Positions 8,513-15,566 of a DNA stretch of 64,000 bases are shown piece by piece; position 1 is the first letter of the stretch, and each line of letters opens with the position of its first letter. The DNA lies in NCBI RefSeq assembly GCF_024611995.1, contig NZ_CP102509.1:7068001-7132000 (forward strand). The letters are read 5' to 3'. The DNA comes from Streptomyces sp. NBC_00162 (GTDB lineage Bacteria > Actinomycetota > Actinomycetes > Streptomycetales > Streptomycetaceae). The notes beneath the pieces are model-generated. The model made no database searches and had not been told where the DNA came from. It saw nothing but the letters and a program-made list of their open reading frames with translations. The position numbers were made by a program, and so were the translations under genes.

Positions 8513-8875
8513 CTACGGGTTGAGGCGCACCGAGTTGACGGGCGTCAGATCGGCGTAGACACCGGTCTTGGCGGCGATGGGGTTGCCGCAGCCGGCCCCG
8601 TTGTATCCCGTGCACAGATTTGCGGTCGCACCGCCGTACTGGTTGTTCAGGACCCAGTGGTTGCCGTACTGGTTGCTGAGGTTGTGGGCCCCGTACTTGT
8701 AGAAGATGTGGGTCGGCTTGACGGCGGGGTTCTGGTTCTGGGGATAGATACAGACCGCCCCGTCCGGGCATCCGGCCCACGCGTCGGCCGGCTTGGCCTC
8801 GACCGTACCGCTGAGCGCGAGCACGGCGGCGACGGCGGTCGCGAACGCGGCGGCGCCGCGGATCATCTTGCGCAT
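8513..8875 (-). CDS. Small secreted protein, peptidase inhibitor I36-like
   Basis: This 120-residue protein has a signal peptide (MRKMIRGAAAFATAVAAVLA, cleaved near VEAKPADA). The mature domain starts AGCPDGAVCIYPQNQN, the crystallin-like cysteine motif seen in peptidase inhibitor family I36 proteins such as the Streptomyces metalloproteinase inhibitor. It has four cysteines, which suggests two disulfides. Start ATG 8875 is preceded by GAGGGGAAATC. The target, if it is an inhibitor, is unknown; a structural role at the surface is possible. It is transcribed alone, with a hairpin after it. Confidence 0.65.
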   Translation of the reverse strand: MRKMIRGAAAFATAVAAVLALSGTVEAKPADAWAGCPDGAVCIYPQNQNPAVKPTHIFYKYGAHNLSNQYGNHWVLNNQYGGATANLCTGYNGAGCGNPIAAKTGVYADLTPVNSVRLNP

Positions 8876-9192
8876 GATTTCCCCTCGTGGGTCTTGCCTG
8901 GTGCGGACGGTTCCAGCCTGTGGCCGCCGAGCCCCTGGGTCGACGGGTTTCCCGTTGCCCGTCGCGGCCGGACCGGGGAAACCCCCGGCGACCAGCCGGG
9001 TCGCGGACGGGAGGTCAACACGCCGGTCGGGGCGGCCGGGAAGACGGGCTCCCGGGCCCGGCCGGGGGCCGCCAAGGCGACGCGCGGGCGGCCACCCGTC
9101 CGGACCTGAAAATGAGGCCGTTTGCCAGCGGGAGGTATCCATCCGCTTACCCGGTGTGGCGAGCGGCCCTGATCGCCCATAACTTCGGCATC
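8876..9192. other. 317-bp divergent intergenic region
   Basis: It separates the minus-strand I36-like gene from the plus-strand beta-helix gene and must hold both promoters. It contains one copy of a shared 19-bp element (8947-8965) and a GGGGAAACCCCC-like stretch at 8976-8987. CATAAC at 9178-9183 sits nine bases before GTG 9193 and could be a -10 box of a leaderless transcript. No ORF with coding character was seen. Confidence 0.4.
8947..8965. repeat. Inverted copy of the 19-bp element at 4481-4499
   Basis: GTTTCCCGTTGCCCGTCGC here is the exact reverse complement of 4481-4499. It lies 72-90 bases upstream of the I36-like gene start. A 19-base exact match is far more than expected by chance even at this base composition. 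Confidence 0.6.
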
Positions 9193-10260
9193 GTGACGAA
9201 CCGACAGCTCACGGTCCTCGCATGCATCTCAGTCGTCATGGCCACAGGCCTCGGCGTGGCAGCGCCTTCGGCCGCCGCGGCCCGACGCACGGTGCATCCG
9301 GGAGAATCGATCCAGGAAGCGGTGGACGCCGCACGGCCGGGAGACACCATCATCGTGCTCCCCGGCACCTACCACGAGAGCGTGCACATCACGAAGTCCC
9401 TGACCCTGCGGGGTTCGGGGCCGACCACCGTGATCACGCCGCCGGCCGCGCCCGCGCCCGCGCGCGCCGAGAACCCCTGCGCACAGACCGGCAACGGCAT
9501 CTGCGTCATAGGAGCCGCGGAGAAGACCGTCAACCGGGTGAGCATCCGCTCGCTGACGCTGACGGGCTTCAGGAAGAGCGGCATCTGGGCCTCCCGCACC
9601 GACCGGATGACCGTCGAGCAGGTGACCGCCGAGAAGAACGGCACCTGGGGCATCGCCCAGGAGAGGTCCACCCGGGGTGCGTTCCGGAACAACATCGCCC
9701 GCGACAACGCGGAGTCCGGCATCTTCGTCGCCAACACCATCGACCGCGAGGGCGGGGCCACCGACACCCTCGGCGCCGTCGTGCGCAACAACACGCTGAC
9801 CGGGAACCGGATCGGAGTCACGGTCAGGCGGGTCCGGAACCTCTCCGTCAACGAGAACGTCCTCACCGGGAACTGCGGCGGGATCTTCGTCGTGGGCGAC
9901 GAGGGCGAGCCGGGCGCCGGCGACATGACCATCCGCGGCAACCGGATCCACGAGAACAACAAGTTCTGCCGCGGCAACACCCGCCTCCCCGACATCCAGG
10001 GCGTCGGCATCGTCCTCACCGGCGCCGAAGAGACGCGCGTACGTTCGAACTCGATCCGCGGCAACGTGGGCGCCTCGCCGCTGTCCGGCGGAATCCTGCT
10101 CTTCAAGAGCTTCGTGGGCGCCACGAACACCGACAACGTCATCAAGGACAACGAGGTGAGGGGCAACAAGCCGGCGGACCTGGCCAACCAGGGGACGGGA
10201 ACCGGCAACAAGTTCCTCGGCAACCGGTGCGACAGCTCCCAGCCCGCGGGGATGTGCTGA
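9193..10260 (+). CDS. Secreted right-handed beta-helix protein
   Basis: This protein of about 355 residues has a signal peptide (MTNRQLTVLACISVVMATGL, cleaved after PSAAAA). A parallel beta-helix follows, opening with the typical ESIQEAVDAARPGDTIIVLPG entry and then repeats such as NNTLTGNRIGV and GNRIHENNKF. Cysteine pairs (ENPCAQTGNGICV, GNCGG, FCRGN, RCDSS) suggest disulfides. Such folds include pectate lyases, surface polysaccharide enzymes and adhesins; no lyase active-site set could be picked out. GTG 9193 is chosen because it starts the signal peptide; upstream in-frame codons including ATG 9112 look non-coding. CATAAC nine bases upstream suggests a leaderless mRNA. Confidence 0.78.
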   Translation: MTNRQLTVLACISVVMATGLGVAAPSAAAARRTVHPGESIQEAVDAARPGDTIIVLPGTYHESVHITKSLTLRGSGPTTVITPPAAPAPARAENPCAQTGNGICVIGAAEKTVNRVSIRSLTLTGFRKSGIWASRTDRMTVEQVTAEKNGTWGIAQERSTRGAFRNNIARDNAESGIFVANTIDREGGATDTLGAVVRNNTLTGNRIGVTVRRVRNLSVNENVLTGNCGGIFVVGDEGEPGAGDMTIRGNRIHENNKFCRGNTRLPDIQGVGIVLTGAEETRVRSNSIRGNVGASPLSGGILLFKSFVGATNTDNVIKDNEVRGNKPADLANQGTGTGNKFLGNRCDSSQPAGMC

Positions 10261-10295
10261 CCGGTGTTCCCCCTCATCAGGAGAATCGAGGCCGT

Positions 10296-11396
10296 ATGAC
10301 CACGGTAAGTCCCACCCCCACCCCCACCGCCGTCACCGCTCCCACGCCCGGCCCCGCCGTCACCGTCGCATCCGCCGACATGGCCGCCCCCCAGTCGGCG
10401 ATGCGGCTGCGCGAGCTCGTCTTCGGCGCGGCGATCGCCGCCGCCGTACGGGCGGCCGCCCGCCTCGGCGTCGCCGACGCCCTCGGGGAGTCACCCGCCA
10501 CCGCGGAGGAACTCGCGGCCGAGGTGAACGCGGCGGAGCAGCCGCTGCACCGGCTGCTCCGCGCCCTCTCCTGCTACGGGATCTTCGCGGAGACCCCGGA
10601 CGGCAGGTTCGTCCACACCGAGATGTCACGGCTGCTGCGCGAGGACGATCCGCACAGCCTGCGCTACATCTCCCTGTGGTGCACGGAGCCCTGGACCTGG
10701 CAGGCCTGGCCGCGGCTCGACGAGGCGGTGCGTTCCGGCGGCAGCGTGTTCCACGACCTGTACGGCAAGGGGTTCTTCGACTACCTGCACCAGGACGCGC
10801 ACGAATCCGCCCACGTGTTCAACCAGGCCATGACCGCCTCCAGCACGCAGTCGGCCCTGGACGTCGCGGAACTCCTCGACCTCACCGGAGTCTCGGTGGT
10901 CGCGGACATCGGCGGCGGCCAGGGGCACGTGCTGGCGAGCCTGCTGGAGAAGCACCCGGCCCTACGGGGAGTCCTGCTCGACCTGCCGGGTGTCGTGGCG
11001 AAGGCCGATCGCCGGCTGCGCGACGGCGGACCGCTCGCCGGGCGTACCGACATCGTTCCCGGCGACTGCCGCCACTCCATCCCGGTCGCCGCCGACCTGT
11101 ACATCATCAAGAACATCCTGGAGTGGGACGACGACAGCACCCGCAGGACCCTGCGGAACGTGATGGAGGCGGCCCGCCCCGGCGCCAGGGTCGTCATCAT
11201 CGAGAACCTGGTGGACGACACCCCGTCCATGAGGTTCACCACCGCCATGGACCTGATGCTGCTGCTCAACGTGGGCGGCGCGAAGCACACCAAGAGCAGC
11301 CTGGTCACCCGCATGACGGACGCCGGCCTGGTGGTCGGCGAGATCCGCCCGGTCAACGCGTACCTGCACGCATTCGAGTGCACCGTCCCCGGGTGA
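10296..11396 (+). CDS. SAM-dependent O-methyltransferase-type enzyme, probable polyketide tailoring
   Basis: This 366-residue protein has a Thr/Pro-rich start (about 25 residues). An N-terminal winged-helix dimerisation domain follows (ELVFGAAIAAAVRAAARLGV to RLLREDDPHSLR). The C-terminal Rossmann methyltransferase has the SAM loop VADIGGGQGH at 202-211. The family methylates phenols of aromatic polyketides and similar compounds. The usual catalytic segment LHDWDD reads ILEWDDD here, so the general-base histidine is missing. The enzyme may therefore use another mechanism, as some family members do (RdmB-type hydroxylases). ATG 10296 has AGGAG twelve bases upstream. It converges on the ACP/CurD-like pair and probably belongs with them and the FAD hydroxylase. 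Confidence 0.8.
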   Translation: MTTVSPTPTPTAVTAPTPGPAVTVASADMAAPQSAMRLRELVFGAAIAAAVRAAARLGVADALGESPATAEELAAEVNAAEQPLHRLLRALSCYGIFAETPDGRFVHTEMSRLLREDDPHSLRYISLWCTEPWTWQAWPRLDEAVRSGGSVFHDLYGKGFFDYLHQDAHESAHVFNQAMTASSTQSALDVAELLDLTGVSVVADIGGGQGHVLASLLEKHPALRGVLLDLPGVVAKADRRLRDGGPLAGRTDIVPGDCRHSIPVAADLYIIKNILEWDDDSTRRTLRNVMEAARPGARVVIIENLVDDTPSMRFTTAMDLMLLLNVGGAKHTKSSLVTRMTDAGLVVGEIRPVNAYLHAFECTVPG

Positions 11397-11420
11397 GAAC
11401 GGCGGCCGGGCGCCACAAAA

Positions 11421-11451
11421 CCCCGAGACCGGCACGGAGCCGGTCTCGGGG
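11421..11451 (-). terminator. Intrinsic terminator of the ACP operon
   Basis: Perfect 13-bp arms CCCCGAGACCGGC (11421-11433) and GCCGGTCTCGGGG (11439-11451) have a 5-base loop. AAAA at 11417-11420 gives a U-tract on the minus strand, so this ends the ACP/CurD-like transcript. It may also stop the convergent methyltransferase transcript. Confidence 0.78.
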
Positions 11452-11472
11452 GCCCGGGCGCTTCTGACCGCG

Positions 11473-11739
11473 TCAAGCGTCGGTCATGAGCGTGCTGTTG
11501 ACGAGATCCAGGAACTCCCGCGGCGACTTGCACTTGTCCGCGTCGGGGGGCAGGGGCCGGCCGCTGCGGTTCTCCAGCTCCCCGACGATGCCGAGCAGCC
11601 CCAGCGAATCGAGCCCCCACTCCTCGAAGTCCGCGTCGGGCCGGGCGGCCATGGCCGCGGGGTCGACGGTGACACCCGCGCCGTTGTGCATCAGCGCGGC
11701 CAGATCCTCCATCGTCAGTCGCATCAGTCCAGCGGTCAT
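11473..11739 (-). CDS. Acyl carrier protein, type II polyketide/spore-pigment type
   Basis: This 88-residue carrier has the phosphopantetheine attachment motif WGLDSLGLLG with Ser45. It has an ordinary acidic helix II and a C-terminus ending SPREFLDLVNSTLMTDA. ATG 11739 is preceded by GAGGAGAGG. It lies 13 bp after the ABM-SchA/CurD gene on the same strand, as in whiE/sch/cur spore-pigment clusters where an ACP accompanies a CurD-like gene. No ketosynthase, cyclase or acyltransferase is nearby, so the chain loaded on this ACP is unknown. Confidence 0.85.
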   Translation of the reverse strand: MTAGLMRLTMEDLAALMHNGAGVTVDPAAMAARPDADFEEWGLDSLGLLGIVGELENRSGRPLPPDADKCKSPREFLDLVNSTLMTDA

Positions 11740-11752
11740 GACGGACCTCTCC

Positions 11753-12874
11753 TCAGTCGTGCGCCGGCGGGTACCGGTCGGTGATCAGACGCATTTCGGA
11801 GCGCTGCAGGAAGCGGGAGATCTCCTCGTCGGTCGTGGGGACGCCGTCCTTGGCGCTGTCGACCAGCCTGGCCAGCACGGCCGCCTTGTGGCTGCCCTCG
11901 ACACCCAGGGCCAGAGCGGGCCGGGCGTCGAGCTTGCCGTGCAGGTCGAGGAGCCGGACGACGAAGTCGTCGCGCTGGAAGACGGTGCTGCTCACGATGG
12001 GGCTCGCCGAGTCGCCCACGGCGGCCTCGTCCTGCCCGGCCAGCAGCCGCGCGAGCGCCATGCCGCACCCGTCCTTGGCGGGATAGAACAGCGCGTGCCG
12101 CCGGACGCCGTCGGGATCGGGCCCGCCGGACGCCACGTGGTGCACCGCGGGGAGCGCCGCCCGGGTGAAGAACATCCGGGCGGAACCGGGGTCGCTGAGG
12201 TCCCGGTCCTGCTCGAGGTACGGATTGAGGGCTGCTTCCAGCGCCCTGACCTCGGGCTGCTCGGCCACATGGCGCAAGGCCACCAGGAGGTCGCCCTCCA
12301 CCTCGACGGCCCGGACGACCCGGTTGCCGTGCATGAAGAGGGTGGTGCGGCGCAGCCTGGTCTTCTCGTCCACCCGGGCTTGCGGGGAGGTGTACCCGGC
12401 CAGCAGTTCCGCGACGACGGACTCGCTGCCCGGCTTCACCGTGAAGGTGAGGGCGTGGCGCACGACGCCGTCCCCGCGACGGGGAGCGGAGGAGACCGGT
12501 GCGGGCGCCGGGTTCCTGCCGGGGGCGGGGGCCTTGCCGGTCTCCCGCAGCACGCTGAACCGCAGCGAACGGGTGTCGCGTACGCAGCCGTGCAGCGGCT
12601 GGACCGTCGCGACGTGCTCCTCGCTGTTCAGCCAGGCCAGGAAGCGCGGGGCGCTCTCCCATTCGCTGGTGATGAGCCACTGCGAGGGGTTCTCGATCGA
12701 CTGGCACAACTCGTCGCTGATGTGTCCGGGAACGGACGACACCTGCCGACGCATGTGCTCGTAAACCTCGAGGAACTGATCCTGAGCCCCGTCGTACAGG
12801 TCCAGCAGCAGTACGACCCGAAGCCTCGCGCCGTCGAAGGCGGACTGGGATATCCGTTCCGACAAGGTCGTCAT
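11753..12874 (-). CDS. ABM domain plus SchA/CurD-like domain protein
   Basis: This 373-residue two-part protein has an N-terminal antibiotic-biosynthesis-monooxygenase-like ferredoxin fold at about residues 15-110 (VLLLDLYDGAQDQFLEVYEHM, ITSEWESAPRFLAWL). After a proline-rich linker (about 112-130) comes a SchA/CurD-type domain (about 137-360: VRRHALFYPAKDGCGMALARLLAG is typical). In spore-pigment clusters (whiE, sch, cur) such proteins accompany the minimal PKS; their exact reaction is not settled. ATG 12874 has AAGGAG at eight bases. It is the first gene of a two-gene operon with the ACP, divergent from the FAD hydroxylase. Confidence 0.78.
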   Translation of the reverse strand: MTTLSERISQSAFDGARLRVVLLLDLYDGAQDQFLEVYEHMRRQVSSVPGHISDELCQSIENPSQWLITSEWESAPRFLAWLNSEEHVATVQPLHGCVRDTRSLRFSVLRETGKAPAPGRNPAPAPVSSAPRRGDGVVRHALTFTVKPGSESVVAELLAGYTSPQARVDEKTRLRRTTLFMHGNRVVRAVEVEGDLLVALRHVAEQPEVRALEAALNPYLEQDRDLSDPGSARMFFTRAALPAVHHVASGGPDPDGVRRHALFYPAKDGCGMALARLLAGQDEAAVGDSASPIVSSTVFQRDDFVVRLLDLHGKLDARPALALGVEGSHKAAVLARLVDSAKDGVPTTDEEISRFLQRSEMRLITDRYPPAHD

Positions 12875-13012
12875 CGTTCACACTCCTTCGACATATCGCG
12901 CGGTCGCCACGGGGCGGCGCCACCCGAATCGATCGTGGTCCGGTAGTGCCATCGGCGCGAGAGGGGAGAACCAAGCGGGTGAACGGGCGAGGGAACGCCC
13001 CTCGTACAGGGC

Positions 13013-14668
13013 ATGGAAGAAGCCATGAAGGAAAACGTCGACCACCGCGTCCCTGTCCTCATCGTGGGCGGCTCGCTGGTGGGCCTGTGCACCTCACTTT
13101 TCCTGGGGCGGCACGGCATCAGGCACATGCTCGTCGAGAAGCATGCGGGTACCTCGATGCACCCGCGCGGACGCGGAATCAACGTACGGACCATGGAGTT
13201 GTTCCGTGTAGCCGGAGTGGAGGACCGGATCCGTGAGGCCGCCTCGGTCCTGGCGGACAATCACGGAATCATGCAGGGCGGCTCACTGACCGGCGACGAC
13301 ATGGAGTGGCTGTTCGAGGAGATCGACCCCGGGGGCGCGCTCGCCCGGTTCAGCCCGGCGGCGTGGTGCCTGTGCAGCCAGAACGACATCGAGCCGGTGC
13401 TGATGTCCGTGGCCCCCGAGCTCGGCGCGGACCTGCGGTTCTCCACCGAACTCCTCTCCTTCGATCCCGACGACACCGGTGTGACCGCGATCGTGAAGAA
13501 CCGGGACACCGGGGAGCACAGCACCGTGCGCGCCGACTACCTCGTCGCCGCGGACGGGCCGCGCAGCCCCGTCCGGGAGCAGCTCGGCATCGGCCAGACC
13601 GGCCACGGCGACCTGTTCCACAACGTGAGCATCACCTTCCGGTCCCGTGGGCTCGCGGAGGTGGTCGGCGACCGGCGCTTCATCGTGTGCTATCTGACCA
13701 AGCCCGGCGCGGACGGGGCCCTGCTCCCCGTCGACAACCGCGAGCGGTGGGTCTTCCACGCGCCGTGGCACCCCGACCGGGGCGAGACGATGGACGACTT
13801 CACCGACGAGCGCTGCGCGGAACACATCCGGCGGGCCGTCGGCGCGCCCGACCTGGACGTCGAGATCACCGGAAAGGCCCCGTGGCACGCCGCCGAGCGC
13901 GTCGCCGAACGGTACGGGACCGGACGGGTCTTCCTCGCCGGTGACTCCGCCCACGAGATGTCCCCCACCGGGGCGTTCGGCTCGAACACCGGCATCCAGG
14001 ACGCGCACAACCTCGCCTGGAAGCTCGCCGCCGTGCTGAACGGCTCGGCGGGACCGCGACTGCTGCACACCTACGAGGTCGAGCGGCTGCCCGTCGCCAG
14101 GGCGACGAGCGAGCGTGCCTCGGCCCGCTCGGCGGAACACAGCCACCCGGGATACGAGCCCGAGGAGCCCGCCCGCGCCCCGGCCGGCGGCGGCCGGGCG
14201 GGCGGGGTCCTCTCCGTCGCCATGGGCTACCGCTACAACCTGGGCGCCGTCCTGGGCACCGATCCGGAACTGCCCGTCGTGCCCGAACGGATGCGGCTGA
14301 ACGGCGAGCCGGGCACGCGCGCGCCGCACATGTGGCTGCGGGGGCCCGGCGGGCGGACGTCCACGGTGGACCTCTACGAGCGGTCCTTCGTGCTGCTCAG
14401 CTCCGAGGGCACCCCCTGGCGGGCGGCGGCGCGGTCCGCCGCCGCGCAGTTGGGCGTGAGCCTGGACGCGTACGCGATCGGCACCAGTCCGGAGGCCGAC
14501 CTGGCCACGGAGGAGGGCGCCGACTGGGCCGAGGTCCACGGCACGACGAAAACCGGGGCGGTCGTCATCCGCCCGGACGGCTTCGTGGCCTGGCGTACGG
14601 CGGAAGCCGTGGCCGACCCGGAAGCCGTCCTCCACGAGGTCCTGGGCGCACTTCTGTACCTGACCTGA
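13013..14668 (+). CDS. FAD-dependent aromatic hydroxylase, spore-pigment/polyketide type
   Basis: This flavoprotein monooxygenase of about 551 residues belongs to the PheA/TetX-like class that hydroxylates aromatic polyketides with NADPH and oxygen. Motifs: FAD-binding VLIVGGSLVG at about 15-24, ARG in MHPRGRGIN, DG motif VAADGPRSPVR, and GD motif GRVFLAGDSAHEMSPTGAFG. A thioredoxin-like C-terminal domain follows (from about 420). It is divergent from the CurD-like/ACP operon across a 138-bp promoter region, the arrangement of the hydroxylase in whiE-type clusters. ATG 13013 is used; ATG 13025 is nearly as good. The stop lies in a 5-bp tandem repeat. Confidence 0.85.
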   Translation: MEEAMKENVDHRVPVLIVGGSLVGLCTSLFLGRHGIRHMLVEKHAGTSMHPRGRGINVRTMELFRVAGVEDRIREAASVLADNHGIMQGGSLTGDDMEWLFEEIDPGGALARFSPAAWCLCSQNDIEPVLMSVAPELGADLRFSTELLSFDPDDTGVTAIVKNRDTGEHSTVRADYLVAADGPRSPVREQLGIGQTGHGDLFHNVSITFRSRGLAEVVGDRRFIVCYLTKPGADGALLPVDNRERWVFHAPWHPDRGETMDDFTDERCAEHIRRAVGAPDLDVEITGKAPWHAAERVAERYGTGRVFLAGDSAHEMSPTGAFGSNTGIQDAHNLAWKLAAVLNGSAGPRLLHTYEVERLPVARATSERASARSAEHSHPGYEPEEPARAPAGGGRAGGVLSVAMGYRYNLGAVLGTDPELPVVPERMRLNGEPGTRAPHMWLRGPGGRTSTVDLYERSFVLLSSEGTPWRAAARSAAAQLGVSLDAYAIGTSPEADLATEEGADWAEVHGTTKTGAVVIRPDGFVAWRTAEAVADPEAVLHEVLGALLYLT

Positions 14669-14678
14669 CCTGTCCTGA
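14659..14678. repeat. Four tandem 5-bp units over the hydroxylase stop codon
   Basis: CCTGA-CCTGA-CCTGT-CCTGA fills 14659-14678. The TGA stop of the hydroxylase is 14666-14668, in the second unit. This is one of several short tandem duplications in the window that overlap a stop codon. Confidence 0.8.
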
Positions 14679-14701
14679 CCCGCACCCCCGGTCCGCACCC
14701 A

Positions 14702-14736
14702 GGCCCCCCGCACCGCCCCCGGCGGAGCGGGGGGCC
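14702..14736. terminator. Bidirectional hairpin between convergent genes
   Basis: Perfect 10-bp arms GGCCCCCCGC (14702-14711) and GCGGGGGGCC (14727-14736) lie between the stops of the FAD hydroxylase and the PfpI gene. The position suggests it serves both transcripts. Confidence 0.65.
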
Positions 14737-14750
14737 GACGTCCGGGCGGC

Positions 14751-15308
14751 TCACCCGGACGTTCGGGCCGGCCGGCGGGCGGCGAACTCGTCGACGAACG
14801 CGGTGCAGAACGCCTCCAGGTCGGCCGGTTTGCGGCTGGTGACCAGTGTGGCCGGGGCCTCGCGGCAGACGTGCACCGGCTCGTCCACCCAGGTGCCGCC
14901 CGCGTTGCGGATGTCGGTCGCCAAACTCGGCCACGAGGTCAGCGTGCGGCCCCGTACGACGTCGGCCTCCACCAGGGTCCAGGGGGCGTGGCAGATCGCG
15001 GCGACGGGCTTGCCGGCCTCGAAGAAGCTCCGGGTGAATCCGACGGCCCGCTCGTTCCTGCGCAGGGCGTCCGGGTTGGCGAGCCCGCCGGGGAGCACCA
15101 GGGCGTCGTACGCGTCCGCCGTGTCGCCGGCGAGGACGTGGTCGACGGGGAAGGTCCCCGCCTTCTCGAGATGATGGTAGGCACGTACTCGGCCGGGCTT
15201 CGTGGAGACCAGCTGGGGATTCCAGCCCGCTGCGAGCACGGCCTTCCACGGCTCGGTCAGTTCGATCTCCTCGACGCCTTCGGGCGCCATGAGAAAGGCG
15301 ATGCGCAC
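14751..15308 (-). CDS. DJ-1/PfpI family protein
   Basis: This 185-residue protein has the PfpI fold. The nucleophile elbow AAICHAPW carries Cys106, and the family glutamate may be Glu11 or Glu14 in APEGVEEIEL. VLPGGLANPDALRRNE is the usual oxyanion region. The family covers stress-linked amidases, glyoxalase III/deglycase-like enzymes and hydratases; the exact reaction is not predictable. GTG 15308 has AAGGAGG eight bases upstream. It follows a 54-codon proline-rich ORF by 15 bp, so the two look like an operon. Confidence 0.82.
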   Translation of the reverse strand: MRIAFLMAPEGVEEIELTEPWKAVLAAGWNPQLVSTKPGRVRAYHHLEKAGTFPVDHVLAGDTADAYDALVLPGGLANPDALRRNERAVGFTRSFFEAGKPVAAICHAPWTLVEADVVRGRTLTSWPSLATDIRNAGGTWVDEPVHVCREAPATLVTSRKPADLEAFCTAFVDEFAARRPARTSG

Positions 15309-15322
15309 CAGGCTCACCTCCT

Positions 15323-15487
15323 TCAGTCGGGGGGTTCGGACGGTTCTCCGGGAGCCGGCTCGCTCGGAGCCGGGTCGGGTCCGCGGGGCTCCGGACCAGG
15401 GTCCCGACCGGGCTCGCGGGGCATCGGATCCGGCCCCTCGGGCGTGGGCCCGGGGCCCTCCGGTTCCGGTTCCGTCGTTCGTTCCAT
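15323..15487 (-). CDS. Small proline/glutamate-rich disordered protein
   Basis: This is a 54-residue ORF from ATG 15487. It consists almost only of Pro, Glu, Gly, Asp and Ser (MERTTEPEPEGPGPTPEGPD continuing in the same style). GGAGAGG lies seven to eight bases before the start, and the PfpI gene follows after 15 bp. It has no predicted fold, signal peptide or known motif. The binding site and operon position favour a real gene, but composition alone could produce such an ORF, so confidence is moderate. Confidence 0.45.
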   Translation of the reverse strand: MERTTEPEPEGPGPTPEGPDPMPREPGRDPGPEPRGPDPAPSEPAPGEPSEPPD

Positions 15488-15566
15488 GAGGGTCACCTCT
15501 CCGTCGTACCTCCTGCCCCTGCCCGCCACGGAGCGGCCCATCCCCACCCCGTGACATGCTCTAAGG

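Noticed and set aside
4420..8523. A 1367-codon plus-strand ORF opposite the STAND-WD40 gene
   Set aside because: It is the complement of the repetitive WD40 coding sequence; the repeats come from FSPDGRTLAS codons on the other strand.
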